From the NCBI GenBank assembly GCA_002083775.1, contig MTEI01000007.1:62001-126000 (forward strand): a DNA stretch of 64,000 nt. Reading direction: 5' to 3'. The notes under the pieces were generated by a model. That model saw only the letters and a program-made list of their open reading frames with translations. It did not search any database and was not told where the DNA came from. How positions within the stretch are numbered: the first letter of the stretch is position 1; each line of letters opens with the position of its first letter. The position numbers and the translations under genes were made by a program. Shown in pieces: positions 45,326 through 54,139 of the stretch. This stretch comes from Rhodoferax ferrireducens (GTDB taxonomy: Bacteria; Pseudomonadota; Gammaproteobacteria; Burkholderiales; Burkholderiaceae_C).

Positions 45326-46128
45326 ACATGCTCCCAGATAATGCGTTCATTTGCCCAGGACGGAACTGACTTCTGTTCGGCAGTCGTCCAACGGCCAGAT
45401 TCATTTTTCTGCCAGGTCCAAAAAGTAGCTCCAGGCATGAACGCCTTTTGGTAACGCTTCAGAATTGCCGGTGCGTCCGTGAAGATAATCAGTTGATCAA
45501 ACCGTGCAGGACCGGTCTTACTGCTCAGGGAAACCAAGGATGAATGAACAAAGGTGTCTAGATCCCTTTCCCACTTGGGTGACAGTTCAATTTCTACGGA
45601 CACCTTTTTGCCACCCTGAAAAATCCAGACGACATCCGGGTTCTTGACCCCGTTCTGGCTCCTGGACTTCATTTCTTTCTCTGACGAGTAATCAGTGATG
45701 GCACCGGCCATCAGCCGTTCGGCAGTAATTCGCTGAGCCATCTCGTCGTGAACAAGGTGGTTTTGATTAACCCGTTCGGGTCGGTGCTCATATGGCATCG
45801 GCTCCAGCCGGCCAATTTCCACCATGTGCTTGCCGTCCACTGTCAAGGTCAAAAATGACCCTGGCAAAAATTTCTCATTGCGTCGGCTTTGGGTTTTGGT
45901 ACTGACGAGCAGGCCGCTTTTGACCAGTCGTTGCGCCAGGCCAGATCTTTGGGTGCCCACCAGCATTTCCAACGTGGTGGAGCTGGCCCAGCCCCAGCGG
46001 TAGATCCACGTCAAGGCAGTCAAGGTTCTTTCCTTGCCTCGCTCCAAGGTGGATTGGCCATTAAGTTTTTGGTTTAGGACGGATCTGGCAATCGTGGTTC
46101 GATTTGTTGGGGCTTCAGTAGTGTTCAT
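45322..46128 (-). CDS. Replication-relaxation/MobC-like protein (winged helix plus PD-(D/E)xK-like domain)
   Basis: The 268-residue protein has an N-terminal winged-helix-like part (TALTWIYRWGWASSTTLEML, VGTQRSGLAQRLVKSGLLVS) and a C-terminal part with NPDVVWIFQGGKKVSVEIEL and SPKWERDLDTFVHSSL. The D...E-x-E-L-x-x-K pattern resembles the replication-relaxation family seen on plasmids and integrative elements; the exact family is inferred. ATG 46128 is chosen; the frame is open to 46179. A 770-base region with hairpins lies directly upstream and could be its target. It is coupled to the lipoprotein gene by a 4-base overlap. Confidence 0.6.
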   Translation of the reverse strand: MNTTEAPTNRTTIARSVLNQKLNGQSTLERGKERTLTALTWIYRWGWASSTTLEMLVGTQRSGLAQRLVKSGLLVSTKTQSRRNEKFLPGSFLTLTVDGKHMVEIGRLEPMPYEHRPERVNQNHLVHDEMAQRITAERLMAGAITDYSSEKEMKSRSQNGVKNPDVVWIFQGGKKVSVEIELSPKWERDLDTFVHSSLVSLSSKTGPARFDQLIIFTDAPAILKRYQKAFMPGATFWTWQKNESGRWTTAEQKSVPSWANERIIWEHV

Positions 46129-46897
46129 AGTTCCTTTGATCGTGAGGTTTATTGAGTTCGCTAGCACCATGTCCCGCACTGACCAAGTGAAGTGGCACCC
46201 ACTGTGTGAAGCACTTGAACGGATTGCTGGAAATGTTTATGGGATATGTGCGAACGAAATTAAGTCAGCGCCTGCGGCGGGAGCTTTGCTCCCCACTGCG
46301 TGGCCCCCCTAGCGCTTCGGCTGCGCCTGCACGGGAGGGGTAGTGGCTTTGCCCCTTTCCCTCCCCGCCATTCGGCGGCTCCCCACCCATCCCCAACACG
46401 TGTGCGCCGCTTCGCGGCTACCCTGCCTTTTGCAGACTCGCACCTACGTGCTCGGCCCTGTGGGCTGTGCTGACGCACATCTTTAAAGGCAGGGTAGCCG
46501 CGAAGCGGCGCACACAAGTCCTGGCGGACGGGCTCGCGCCCCCCAGCCAGGGCTGGGTTCCCCCCACAGTCCTGCGGACGGGCTGCCGCCCCCCGCACGG
46601 CGGGTGCCCCCAAATGCGCCTGACGGCGCATTTAGCGACAGGCTTGCATCTATACGCATAAGTAATGATTGTGGTGGTCGGCTGGTACCCGGTTGACGTT
46701 TGTCAAACCCAATCCGGTGCAAGGTATGTAATATCGATTTCCCGGACCCTGCAGGAAAAACTCGTCAATTACAAACTACGCTACAAATTTTCTTCATAGA
46801 AACTAGCAGCACTTCGATACCTGGCTTTCTGATTTTTTAATTGTTTCTATTTGATCAATGAAATAAAATCACCAATCAGCAGACTCGATTCTTCGTT
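46129..46897. other. Non-coding region with a C-rich hairpin array
   Basis: No credible gene is found in these 769 bases. From about 46,265 to 46,640 there is a chain of GC-rich hairpins: GGAGC-TTT-GCTCC, CCGCCATTCGGCGG, the large inverted repeat listed separately, CCCAGCCAGGGCTGGG, GCACGGCGGGTGC and AATGCGCCTGACGGCGCATT. Most are followed by runs of four to six C on the plus strand. From 46,650 to 46,897 the sequence turns A/T-rich and probably contains the promoter of the gene at 46898. An origin of transfer or replication, or a structured RNA read from the minus strand, are possible. Confidence 0.6.
46400..46515. repeat. Perfect 31-bp inverted repeat with 54-base loop
   Basis: The arms at 46400-46430 and 46485-46515 are exact reverse complements over 31 bases (start GTGTGCGCCGC, end CTGCCTTT). 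Each arm contains an inner small palindrome GCCGCTTCGCGGC. The loop holds its own GCACCTACGTGC palindrome. No terminator T run or transposase gene is associated. Confidence 0.85.
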
Positions 46898-47572
46898 ATG
46901 AACCACATAAAAATTTATTTCAATGTTGCCTTTCTGCTTCTTACAAGTCTTCTGACTATTCCGGTAGAGGCAAAATCCATCTTCAACAATGGTGGCTTGG
47001 GATGCGGAACGATCGTGTCCCTGCGTGAAAGTACCCAAAAGCCACTGCCAAGCGAGTTGGCAGATGAGTACGGTGCGCCGAAAACCAGCGGCGGCGTTGT
47101 CCTTCAAATCTTGAGCAACATGCCTGGCGTCGGCGTAGTTGCAGCGGTCGCAGGAGAGACGATTGCCAGCGCAGCTATATCAACAGTTAGCGCCAATCTC
47201 CAAGAAGCAGACCGGGTAAAGCAAGCGGAAACCGCGACGTACAAAGATGTGATGGCCGTCGAATTCCGCTTTGACGACGGTGAGATCATCAATATCCCGG
47301 TTTATGTGGTCAGCGGTATGCGCTACAAGGTCGGCACTCGCCTCAACGCAATGATCTCACCAAGGTACGGGAACCTTGCCCTTGGCGCTAATGGCCTCTT
47401 TGCAAGCATGCCTGAGGTCGGTGATTCGGACTACAGCCCAGCGTGCAGAGTTGATGACCCTGAAACTCGCAAAGCTGCGCTTGAGTCCATTAAGAACTTA
47501 GTGAATGAGTCACAAATCGTCAATCCAAGTGAGAGACGTGAGGCAAACCCTCTACCAAAAACTTCGGACTGA
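46898..47572 (+). CDS. Hypothetical exported protein
   Basis: The 224-residue protein begins with a signal peptide (YFNVAFLLLTSLLTIPVEA, probable cleavage before KSIFNN). The mature part has a small-residue-rich segment (MPGVGVVAAVAGETIASAAI) and a beta-type domain, MAVEFRFDDGEIINIPVYVV. The Gly/Ala helix resembles glycine-zipper segments of outer-membrane proteins such as SlyB, but the rest does not clearly match, and I do not assign a function. The upstream region is A/T-rich. It is followed after 81 bases by another small exported protein, possibly in the same unit. Confidence 0.6.
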   Translation: MNHIKIYFNVAFLLLTSLLTIPVEAKSIFNNGGLGCGTIVSLRESTQKPLPSELADEYGAPKTSGGVVLQILSNMPGVGVVAAVAGETIASAAISTVSANLQEADRVKQAETATYKDVMAVEFRFDDGEIINIPVYVVSGMRYKVGTRLNAMISPRYGNLALGANGLFASMPEVGDSDYSPACRVDDPETRKAALESIKNLVNESQIVNPSERREANPLPKTSD

Positions 47573-47653
47573 CAGACACAAGTACTTGGTCTGGTATGAA
47601 ACTTAATTTACCGTATCATTACATTTTGCATTTACTAAAAAGGGAGTTCCATC

Positions 47654-48049
47654 ATGAAAGTTTTGATTTCATTAGCGCTGATCACTGCATCTTTTATCGC
47701 TTCAGCAGAACCTTTGGTTAATACTGAAAAGTTGATCAATTCTGGAGATCCAGCACAAGTAACATTGGGATATCAGCGATGTGGCGCTTTGATGATATTC
47801 ATGGGCAATGCAGCAGTCAAAACGAACCCGGAAGAAGGTGCTGGATATATCACGATTGGGCATATGTATTCAAAGTTGTATAGAAATTCCGTCGATCTCA
47901 GAACTGAGGCAAAACGTAACGAAGCTGAGATTAGCTCAACAGAGAAAATAAAAATGTACGCGAAGATGGTTTTATCAGATACGAGTACGAATAGGTCTTT
48001 TCTCAAAAAGGACTTTGATTTCTGCCAAAAATGGGCCGATGATTTGTGA
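47654..48049 (+). CDS. Hypothetical small exported protein
   Basis: The 131-residue protein has a clear signal peptide MKVLISLALITASFIASAEP (cleavage after ASA) and a helical, soluble mature part with two cysteines (YQRCGALMIF and FDFCQKWADDL), which may form a disulfide. The start is well supported by GGGAG seven to eleven bases before the ATG. The gene is A/T-rich. No family is recognised. About 170 bases without coding potential separate it from the converging lipoprotein gene. Confidence 0.65.
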   Translation: MKVLISLALITASFIASAEPLVNTEKLINSGDPAQVTLGYQRCGALMIFMGNAAVKTNPEEGAGYITIGHMYSKLYRNSVDLRTEAKRNEAEISSTEKIKMYAKMVLSDTSTNRSFLKKDFDFCQKWADDL

Positions 48050-48223
48050 TTCAGGCAAAGTTGCACGGACAAATCCAACAGCGATAGGTTATGACGAATA
48101 GCTCGTTTAACCCCGGCTACAAATTCTGTTTGTATCGGATTGAATGGCCTTTTTGACCGAAATTTGCAGCCGGACCGAGCACCGAATTCAATGGGCAGTT
48201 GCTCAGCACATCAACAAAACAGT

Positions 48224-49606
48224 TCAATTTCGCGCCAACAATCCGAGTCTATCCAGCATGTCATGAGTCGCCGCTTGAGCGAGCGACCTGCCTTCGATCT
48301 CAGCAGACTCCACCTCTTTCACGACAGAAAATCTGGTTTCAGCGCCATCTTTCGGCTGACGGGCAGTTACCAATAAAACTTGTTGATGGAATCCATTGCT
48401 CTCTTTGGGCAAAGCTGCAGGGGGGACATTTGCCCCTTGCGCTTGAGTCATGGCAATAAACAATTTATTCAGTCCCAAACCAATCGAGCCGGTCATTTTG
48501 GTCTCGGGCTTCTCTATCGGTTTGGACGGGTCGTCCAGTATCGGACCAATGCTGAGGCTCAGCCCCTTGTGTTGCTTGTTTTCAGGGATGGCATATTCAC
48601 CCTCAATCAGATACGCGACATCTGCATCACTTTTGTTGTCAACCACAGAATAACCGTGATCAGTCAATATGCTTTTCAGTGCTTGCGTATGGGGAACGGA
48701 GCCGACGAATTCCAGATAAATCTTCTTGCCGACATCTGGAGAAAAAGCATCTTTGGGCTGGGGTGCAACGACAGGTTCGCTTGGTACTGCCGTCGTTGTG
48801 ACTTCCATTGCAACAGGTTGTTCGGTCAATTGCATAGCAGCGGTTATGTCCACAGAGGCCGCGACCTCGGCAAGCTGGGCTGCGCCCTTGGTTTCAGCTG
48901 GTAACAATCCATTTTTGACTATGGCATCGGTTTGTGCAATGGCCATTCGAGCCTGCGCTTGAGGGATGCCGGAGGCGTTCAGCATGTCTGCTTGGTGGAT
49001 CGATGTATTGATCTGCGCACGCATGGTCGGTGACCTTGACATCACATCTGCCTTCGCCATCGCCATGCTTGGCGTACTGAGGGCAGCGTCACCGACAACA
49101 CCCAACAATCCAGCACCTGTGAATATTTGATCCCGTTGGGCCTTTTGGCGAGCTTCAGCAGCCTGCACAAACTGCTGGAACTGCTGCACCTGAGCATATT
49201 GTTTCTTAAATGCGACAGTGAGTTTTTCTCGCTGAAGCGGCGAGAGATCATGGCGTGCTTCAATTTCAGCCAGCGCTTTTCGGTATCCCTCGGCTTGTTT
49301 CTGTTCTTGCGCTTTTTTCTTTGCAGCTTCGGCTTCTGGATCGGTCATGGCATCTTTGACCTTGTCCATCCCCACATCCACAGCAGCGCCAATCAATTTG
49401 CCACCCGCCTGCACACCTATGCTGACGATGTCACCAATGCCAAATGCGCTGGCGTTCTGTGCCGTGGCGCAGCCAGTGAGCAAAGCGACAGACGCTGCCC
49501 AAATTTTGATTTTTCCAGGGTGGACTCGATGCCGAATATTCAAGTTTGTCATCTTGTTTTGTTTCATGTGATTGCTTTTTGCCATGCAATGTGTATCCAT
49601 CGTCAT
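48224..49606 (-). CDS. Hypothetical lipoprotein with a coiled-coil region
   Basis: The 460-residue protein has a long, basic N-terminus and a lipoprotein signal IKIWAASVALLTGCATAQ (Cys about 46). The next part has GIGDIVSIGVQAGGKLIGAA (glycine-zipper-like), a charged coiled coil (EAEAAKKKAQEQKQAEGYRK and on), a Gln/Ala-rich middle and a C-terminal beta-rich domain with YLEFVGSVPHTQALKSILTD, resembling TraT/LpoB-like lipoprotein folds only loosely. The ATG at 49606 has AGAGG eight bases upstream; inner ATGs at 49567 and 49552 would give a more usual signal peptide. The function is unknown. It is divergent from the defence operon. Confidence 0.6.
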   Translation of the reverse strand: MTMDTHCMAKSNHMKQNKMTNLNIRHRVHPGKIKIWAASVALLTGCATAQNASAFGIGDIVSIGVQAGGKLIGAAVDVGMDKVKDAMTDPEAEAAKKKAQEQKQAEGYRKALAEIEARHDLSPLQREKLTVAFKKQYAQVQQFQQFVQAAEARQKAQRDQIFTGAGLLGVVGDAALSTPSMAMAKADVMSRSPTMRAQINTSIHQADMLNASGIPQAQARMAIAQTDAIVKNGLLPAETKGAAQLAEVAASVDITAAMQLTEQPVAMEVTTTAVPSEPVVAPQPKDAFSPDVGKKIYLEFVGSVPHTQALKSILTDHGYSVVDNKSDADVAYLIEGEYAIPENKQHKGLSLSIGPILDDPSKPIEKPETKMTGSIGLGLNKLFIAMTQAQGANVPPAALPKESNGFHQQVLLVTARQPKDGAETRFSVVKEVESAEIEGRSLAQAATHDMLDRLGLLARN

Positions 49607-49853
49607 GGCAACCTCTACCTAAAGTCACCGAAATTCCTGCGTTCGCAACGAGACGGGAATTTGGTTCGATGGGCAATGTTCTTGGTGTTCGCCGGTTAGG
49701 TGGCCGCCAACATTGCTCACTTGGACGGGATTTTAATTCCGCCTATTGGCACCTTTTTGATCCGGTTTCTGATTTTTGATGTGTGTTTTTGAAGTCGATC
49801 AAATTGCACTGCCTTACACTCCCTCGACACAACAAAAAGTCGAATCCACCCCC
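49607..49853. promoter_or_regulatory. Divergent control region before the defence operon
   Basis: The 247 bases between the lipoprotein gene and the HTH gene contain an inverted repeat GCAATGTT (49673-49680) / AACATTGC (49709-49716), with a nested GGTGGCCGCC palindrome. This is the best candidate operator for the HTH protein at 49854; promoter hexamers cannot be fixed with confidence. Confidence 0.45.
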
Positions 49854-50048
49854 ATGAACGCAGCCGTAGAACTGGTCATGACTGTCAAAGAAGTCGCCCA
49901 GTACCTGCGTGTGAATCAGCGCACGGTTTACCGTTTGGCGGTTGACCGCAAGCTGCCAGGCTTCAAGGTTGGCGCCACCTGGCGGTTCAAGCGGGTAGAT
50001 ATCGATGGTTGGATTGCGGCGCAATCAATCGCCAACACTGGCGGCTAG
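49854..50048 (+). CDS. Excisionase-type helix-turn-helix protein heading the defence operon
   Basis: The 64-residue protein contains the MerR-like motif LVMTVKEVAQYLRVNQRTVY, followed by RLAVDRKLPGFKVGATWRFK and RVDIDGWIAAQ. This is the compact HTH_17 fold used by excisionases and small repressors. ATG 49854 is chosen over an open frame to 49776. It is 18 bases before the helicase gene and on the same strand, so it most likely regulates the operon; a structural role in the defence complex is possible but unproven. Confidence 0.75.
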   Translation: MNAAVELVMTVKEVAQYLRVNQRTVYRLAVDRKLPGFKVGATWRFKRVDIDGWIAAQSIANTGG

Positions 50049-50066
50049 GGCAGGGAGTGGCACTTC

Positions 50067-53000
50067 ATGAAAATCATCCACAACAGTGGATCAGACCGGG
50101 TCATTGACCTGATTCGTCCGCACCTCCAAGGCGGGCATCAACTTGGGTGTGTCACCCCTACGTTTTCATTATTCGCATTTGCCGAGTTGCGGCAGGCATT
50201 GGCTGGTCTTGAGCGGGTGCAACTGTTGCTACCCCCCCATATTGACGAACTTGAATTTTTGGGCGGGCCTGGCGACCGTGCCGCCCGTAACCGCTTGCAA
50301 AGCCGATGGCTGGCCAACCAATGCGCCAAATGGATCACCGCCAAGGTGGAGCTGCGTCATGCGCACGGGCGTGTGCCGCAAGGTGCGGCAGTTATGCGCA
50401 ACGCGGCGGGCACCGCTGATCAAGTGGTCCTGGGGTCGTTCGCCTTCAGCACTGACGGCCTGGGGCTGACACCTGGCAACCCGCTGAGTCTGATTCAAGG
50501 CTCCGAAACCCCTGATGAAGCTGCCCAGCTTGCCAAGTGGTTCGATCAGCAATGGGCCGTTTTACGCGCCCAACCTGAAAATCAGGATGCCTTGGTCGCT
50601 GCCCTGCAGGCCATGGGCGAGCACCGCGACCCGTTCACGGTTTACACCCTCGTCCTCAATCACCTGTTTGGTGACAAGGGTGACGAGATGGACGAAGACC
50701 GCATCGTCAAAGCCGCCACCGGCATCCGTAACACCGTTGTCTGGAAAAAATTGTTCAAGTTCCAGCGTGACGGCGTGGTGGGTGCGATTGACAAGCTGGC
50801 CCGGTTTGGCGGCTGCATCATTGCCGACAGCGTGGGCTTGGGCAAGACGTTTGAGGCGCTGGCCGTCATCAAATACCACGAGCTGCGAAACGACCGCGTG
50901 CTGGTGCTGGCCCCCAAGCGCCTGCGCGACAACTGGACGCTGTACAAAGCCAACGACAGACGCAATATTCTGGCGGCTGACCGGTTCAATTACGACGTGT
51001 TGAACCACACCGACCTGTCCCGTGACGGTGGTACGTCGGGTGACATCGAACTGGCCCACGTTAACTGGGGCAACTATGACCTGGTGGTGATCGACGAGTC
51101 GCACAATTTCCGCAACAAAGCCACGCACAAGGGCAAAGAGAGCCGTTACGACCGGTTGATGCGCAAGATCATCAAAGAGGGTGTCAAAACCCGTGTGCTG
51201 ATGCTGTCCGCCACCCCGGTCAACAACCGCCTGGCCGATTTGCGCAACCAAATTGCTTTTGTCACCGAGGGTGATGACACCGCCCTGTTGGAGCACGGCA
51301 TTGCCAGCATTGAGGCCACCACCCGCAAAGCGCAAGCGCAGTTCAACCGCTGGCTTGATATGCCTGATGCCGATAAGACTCCGACCAAGCTGGTCGAGAT
51401 GCTGGGCTTTGACTACTTCACGCTGTTGGATCACCTCACCATCGCCCGCTCGCGCAGGCATGTGGAAAAGTATTACGGCACCAGTGAAACCGGGCGTTTT
51501 CCTGACCGGCTGCCGCCCATCAACATCAAGGCCGATGTCGATTTGGCGGGCCAGTTCAGGGCCATCAAAGACATCAACCTGGAAATCCGGCGCTTGAACC
51601 TGGCCAGTTATGCGCCGCTGCGTTATGTATTGCCCAACAAGCAGGCCGCATACGATGCCAAATACAGCACCCAAATTCGCGGTGGTGAAAGCTTCTTTCG
51701 GCAAGCCGACCGTGAAGAAAGCCTGATTCACCTGCTGCGTGTGAACGTGCTCAAACGCATGGAAAGCGCGGTGTCGTCATTTGCGCTCACGGTGGGTAGG
51801 CAGCTCAAAGACGTGGAGGCCACCTTGGCCCATATCGAAGCCCACATGGCTGGTGTTGCCGGTGAAGAGGGTATTGAAGAAATCGACATTGCCGACGTGG
51901 ACATTGAAGACCCCGCGTTCGAGGCCCTGCTGGTAGGCCGCAAGGTCAAAGTGTTACTCAGTGACGTTGACCTTATCCGTTGGAAACAAGACCTGATCGA
52001 AGACCGCAACCGTCTGGCCACACTGCTGGCTGCCGCCAGACAGGTGGATGCCACCCGTGATGCCAAGCTGGCACTTTTGCGCGACATGATTGCGCAAAAG
52101 TGCCGCCACCCCATCAACGCAGGCAACCAGAAAATCATCGTTTTCACGGCCTTCTCTGACACGGCGGGCTACCTTTACCAGCACCTGGCCGACTGGGCCA
52201 AAACCAAGCTGGGAATTGACTCCGCGTTGGTCACCGGCAGTGCGGGCATTCAGACCACATTGCCAAGTTTGCGCAAGAACATGAGCAGCGTGTTGTCCGC
52301 CTTTGCCCCCCGCGCCAAAGAGCGACCGTCTGAACTGGCTGACGAGGGCGAAATCAGTTTGCTGTTTGCCACCGACTGCATCTCAGAAGGCCAGAACCTG
52401 CAGGACTGCGATTGGCTGGTCAACTACGACATTCACTGGAACCCGGTTCGCATCATCCAGCGCTTTGGCCGGATTGACCGCATTGGCTCGCCCAACGGCA
52501 GCATCCAGTTGGTCAACTTCTGGCCCAACATGGAGCTGGAGGAATACATTGGCCTGGAGCAGCGTGTCAGTGGCCGCATGGTGCTGCTGGACGTGTCCGC
52601 CACCGGTGAAGAAAACCTGATCGAGCAGCAATCCGGAAACCCCATGAACGACCTGGAGTACCGCCGCAAGCAGTTGCTCAAGCTCCAAGACACCGTGATC
52701 GACATGGAAGACCTATCCAATGGCGTGTCCATCACCGACCTGACGCTCACCGACTTTCGCATCGACCTGGCGCAATACCTCAAGGCGCACCCCGGCAAGC
52801 TGGAAGGCCTGCCCATGGGCGCGTATGCCGTCACCACCAGCATCGATGCCGACATTGCGCCCGGTGTCATTTTTTGTCTGCGGGCAGAAGGCGACTTGAT
52901 CGCGAAAAATACAGGTTCGGGCATGGGGTCTGACTATCCACTGGCACCCCACTACCTGGTACATGTGGGCGACGATGGCACCGTGCTGTTGCCCTACCTA

Positions 53001-53291
53001 CAAGCCAAACGCATCCTGGACAGGCTTAAGCGACTGGCCCTGGGCCGTGAGTTGACCGACGACGGCGCGTGCGCTCGGTTTGACAAGACCACGCGACAAG
53101 GCGAAGACATGCGCCAAGCACAGAAACTGCTGGCCGAAGCCATAGGCTCGGTGGTTGGCAAAAACCAGGAGCGTGCGGTGGCCAGCTTGTTTTCCCCCGG
53201 TGGCACGCACGCCCGGCCTGGCGAATTTGCGGGCAGCGACGACTTTGAAGTGGTGGCTTTCATGGTCATCCTGCCGAGTGACGCTGCATGA
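50067..53291 (+). CDS. SNF2-family helicase with PLD-like N-terminal domain (defence-associated)
   Basis: The 1,074-residue protein has residues 1-170 resembling the PLD-like domain found before defence helicases (VTPTFSLFAFAELRQALAGL, VVLGSFAFSTDGLG), but the expected H-x-K is HAHG, so phosphodiesterase activity is doubtful. The SNF2 motor follows: Q-like KLFKFQRDGVVGAI, Walker A ADSVGLGKTFEA (about 253-264), Walker B VVIDESHNFRN (about 339-349), MLSATPVNNRLADL, and in the second RecA lobe IVFTAFSDTAGYLYQHL, ATDCISEGQNLQDCDWLVNY and QRFGRIDRIGS. It resembles HepA/DrmD-type translocases. The ATG of the next gene overlaps its stop by 4 bases. Confidence 0.85.
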   Translation: MKIIHNSGSDRVIDLIRPHLQGGHQLGCVTPTFSLFAFAELRQALAGLERVQLLLPPHIDELEFLGGPGDRAARNRLQSRWLANQCAKWITAKVELRHAHGRVPQGAAVMRNAAGTADQVVLGSFAFSTDGLGLTPGNPLSLIQGSETPDEAAQLAKWFDQQWAVLRAQPENQDALVAALQAMGEHRDPFTVYTLVLNHLFGDKGDEMDEDRIVKAATGIRNTVVWKKLFKFQRDGVVGAIDKLARFGGCIIADSVGLGKTFEALAVIKYHELRNDRVLVLAPKRLRDNWTLYKANDRRNILAADRFNYDVLNHTDLSRDGGTSGDIELAHVNWGNYDLVVIDESHNFRNKATHKGKESRYDRLMRKIIKEGVKTRVLMLSATPVNNRLADLRNQIAFVTEGDDTALLEHGIASIEATTRKAQAQFNRWLDMPDADKTPTKLVEMLGFDYFTLLDHLTIARSRRHVEKYYGTSETGRFPDRLPPINIKADVDLAGQFRAIKDINLEIRRLNLASYAPLRYVLPNKQAAYDAKYSTQIRGGESFFRQADREESLIHLLRVNVLKRMESAVSSFALTVGRQLKDVEATLAHIEAHMAGVAGEEGIEEIDIADVDIEDPAFEALLVGRKVKVLLSDVDLIRWKQDLIEDRNRLATLLAAARQVDATRDAKLALLRDMIAQKCRHPINAGNQKIIVFTAFSDTAGYLYQHLADWAKTKLGIDSALVTGSAGIQTTLPSLRKNMSSVLSAFAPRAKERPSELADEGEISLLFATDCISEGQNLQDCDWLVNYDIHWNPVRIIQRFGRIDRIGSPNGSIQLVNFWPNMELEEYIGLEQRVSGRMVLLDVSATGEENLIEQQSGNPMNDLEYRRKQLLKLQDTVIDMEDLSNGVSITDLTLTDFRIDLAQYLKAHPGKLEGLPMGAYAVTTSIDADIAPGVIFCLRAEGDLIAKNTGSGMGSDYPLAPHYLVHVGDDGTVLLPYLQAKRILDRLKRLALGRELTDDGACARFDKTTRQGEDMRQAQKLLAEAIGSVVGKNQERAVASLFSPGGTHARPGEFAGSDDFEVVAFMVILPSDAA

Positions 53292-54106
53292 CGGTGGACG
53301 ATTTTGTGACCGCGTTGGGATTGCCGGCCAGTTGCCGGGTCGATCAGCGCGTGCCGAAAAAGATGTTGATCGAAAACGGCGCACCCACGGCGGCAGACAA
53401 ACGCCTGATCAATGACCGCATTGAAGAAATCCAGTGGCTGGCCGCCCTCAAGCCCAACACCATTGGCGTGCCCGCCTACTCAGACGACGTGCGCGACTAC
53501 CTTGAAATTGCCGTGCTGTGCATCACCCTGCGCGGCGAACCCATGAACGCAGCCAACCTGGCCCGCTTGGCCGAGCTGGTTCACCGGGCCGTGCCTTACC
53601 CCGTGTTGTTGCTGCTGGATGCGCCCCATGCGCTGTCCGTGTCCTTGGCGCACAAACGTTGGGCGCAAAACGAAGCGGGTAAAGTGGTGCTGGACGGCGA
53701 GGTGATGACCACGGCGCTGGATGTGAAAACGTCAGAAGCTCCGGTTGCCGAGTCGTCAGACCCCGTCGCCACGGCGCAGTCCATCCACGCCGCATTCATG
53801 CAAGCCGTGGCCTTACGCCACCAGCCACAAGCCAATCTGATGGACGTGTACCAAGGCTGGATGGCCTGCCTGCTGGCTCTGCAAGTGGCACGCTACACCA
53901 GCACTTTCAAGCATGAAATTGGCCTCCAGACCATATTAAATAAGCGCGAGCAGCTACAAACAATAGAGCGTTTGGCGGCAGATGCCACCAGCCTGCGCAG
54001 CCAAGCCACCAAAGCCAGACAGCTCGCGCAGCAGGTGGATTTGAACCTGGCCTTGCAGCGGGTGCAAGCCCAACTCTCGCAGGCGCGTAGCCAGTTGTCA
54101 AACTGA
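53288..54106 (+). CDS. DUF4391 domain protein of the defence operon
   Basis: The 272-residue protein begins MTVDDFVTALGLPASCRVDQ and has VPKKMLIENGAPTAADKRLI, the beginning of DUF4391, plus DRIEEIQWLAALKPNTIGVP, VPYPVLLLLDAPHALSVSLA and a C-terminal coiled coil. DUF4391 genes sit beside DNA methyltransferases and helicases in restriction-like clusters; no biochemical activity is established to my knowledge. A dispersed repeat copy (53918-53966) encodes residues about 211-227. The ATG overlaps the helicase stop (ATGA), so the two are made together. Confidence 0.8.
   Translation: MTVDDFVTALGLPASCRVDQRVPKKMLIENGAPTAADKRLINDRIEEIQWLAALKPNTIGVPAYSDDVRDYLEIAVLCITLRGEPMNAANLARLAELVHRAVPYPVLLLLDAPHALSVSLAHKRWAQNEAGKVVLDGEVMTTALDVKTSEAPVAESSDPVATAQSIHAAFMQAVALRHQPQANLMDVYQGWMACLLALQVARYTSTFKHEIGLQTILNKREQLQTIERLAADATSLRSQATKARQLAQQVDLNLALQRVQAQLSQARSQLSN
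53918..53966. repeat. Dispersed palindromic repeat, copy inside the DUF4391 gene
   Basis: TTGGCCTCCAGACCATATTA, then TAAGCGCGAGCAGCTACAAA, keeps both outer blocks of the family but has lost much of the inner stem. It encodes GLQTILNKREQLQTI at the start of the C-terminal helix. Confidence 0.5.
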
Positions 54107-54139
54107 ACACATCAAGAAAACCAACGGAAATTTGAAGTC

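Noticed and set aside
46400..46515. Inverted repeat as the ends of an insertion sequence
   Set aside because: The 54-base interior cannot hold a transposase and no target duplication is seen; a fold-back structure fits better.
46260..46640. CRISPR array
   Set aside because: The hairpins differ in sequence and spacing; there are no regular direct repeats with spacers, and no cas genes.
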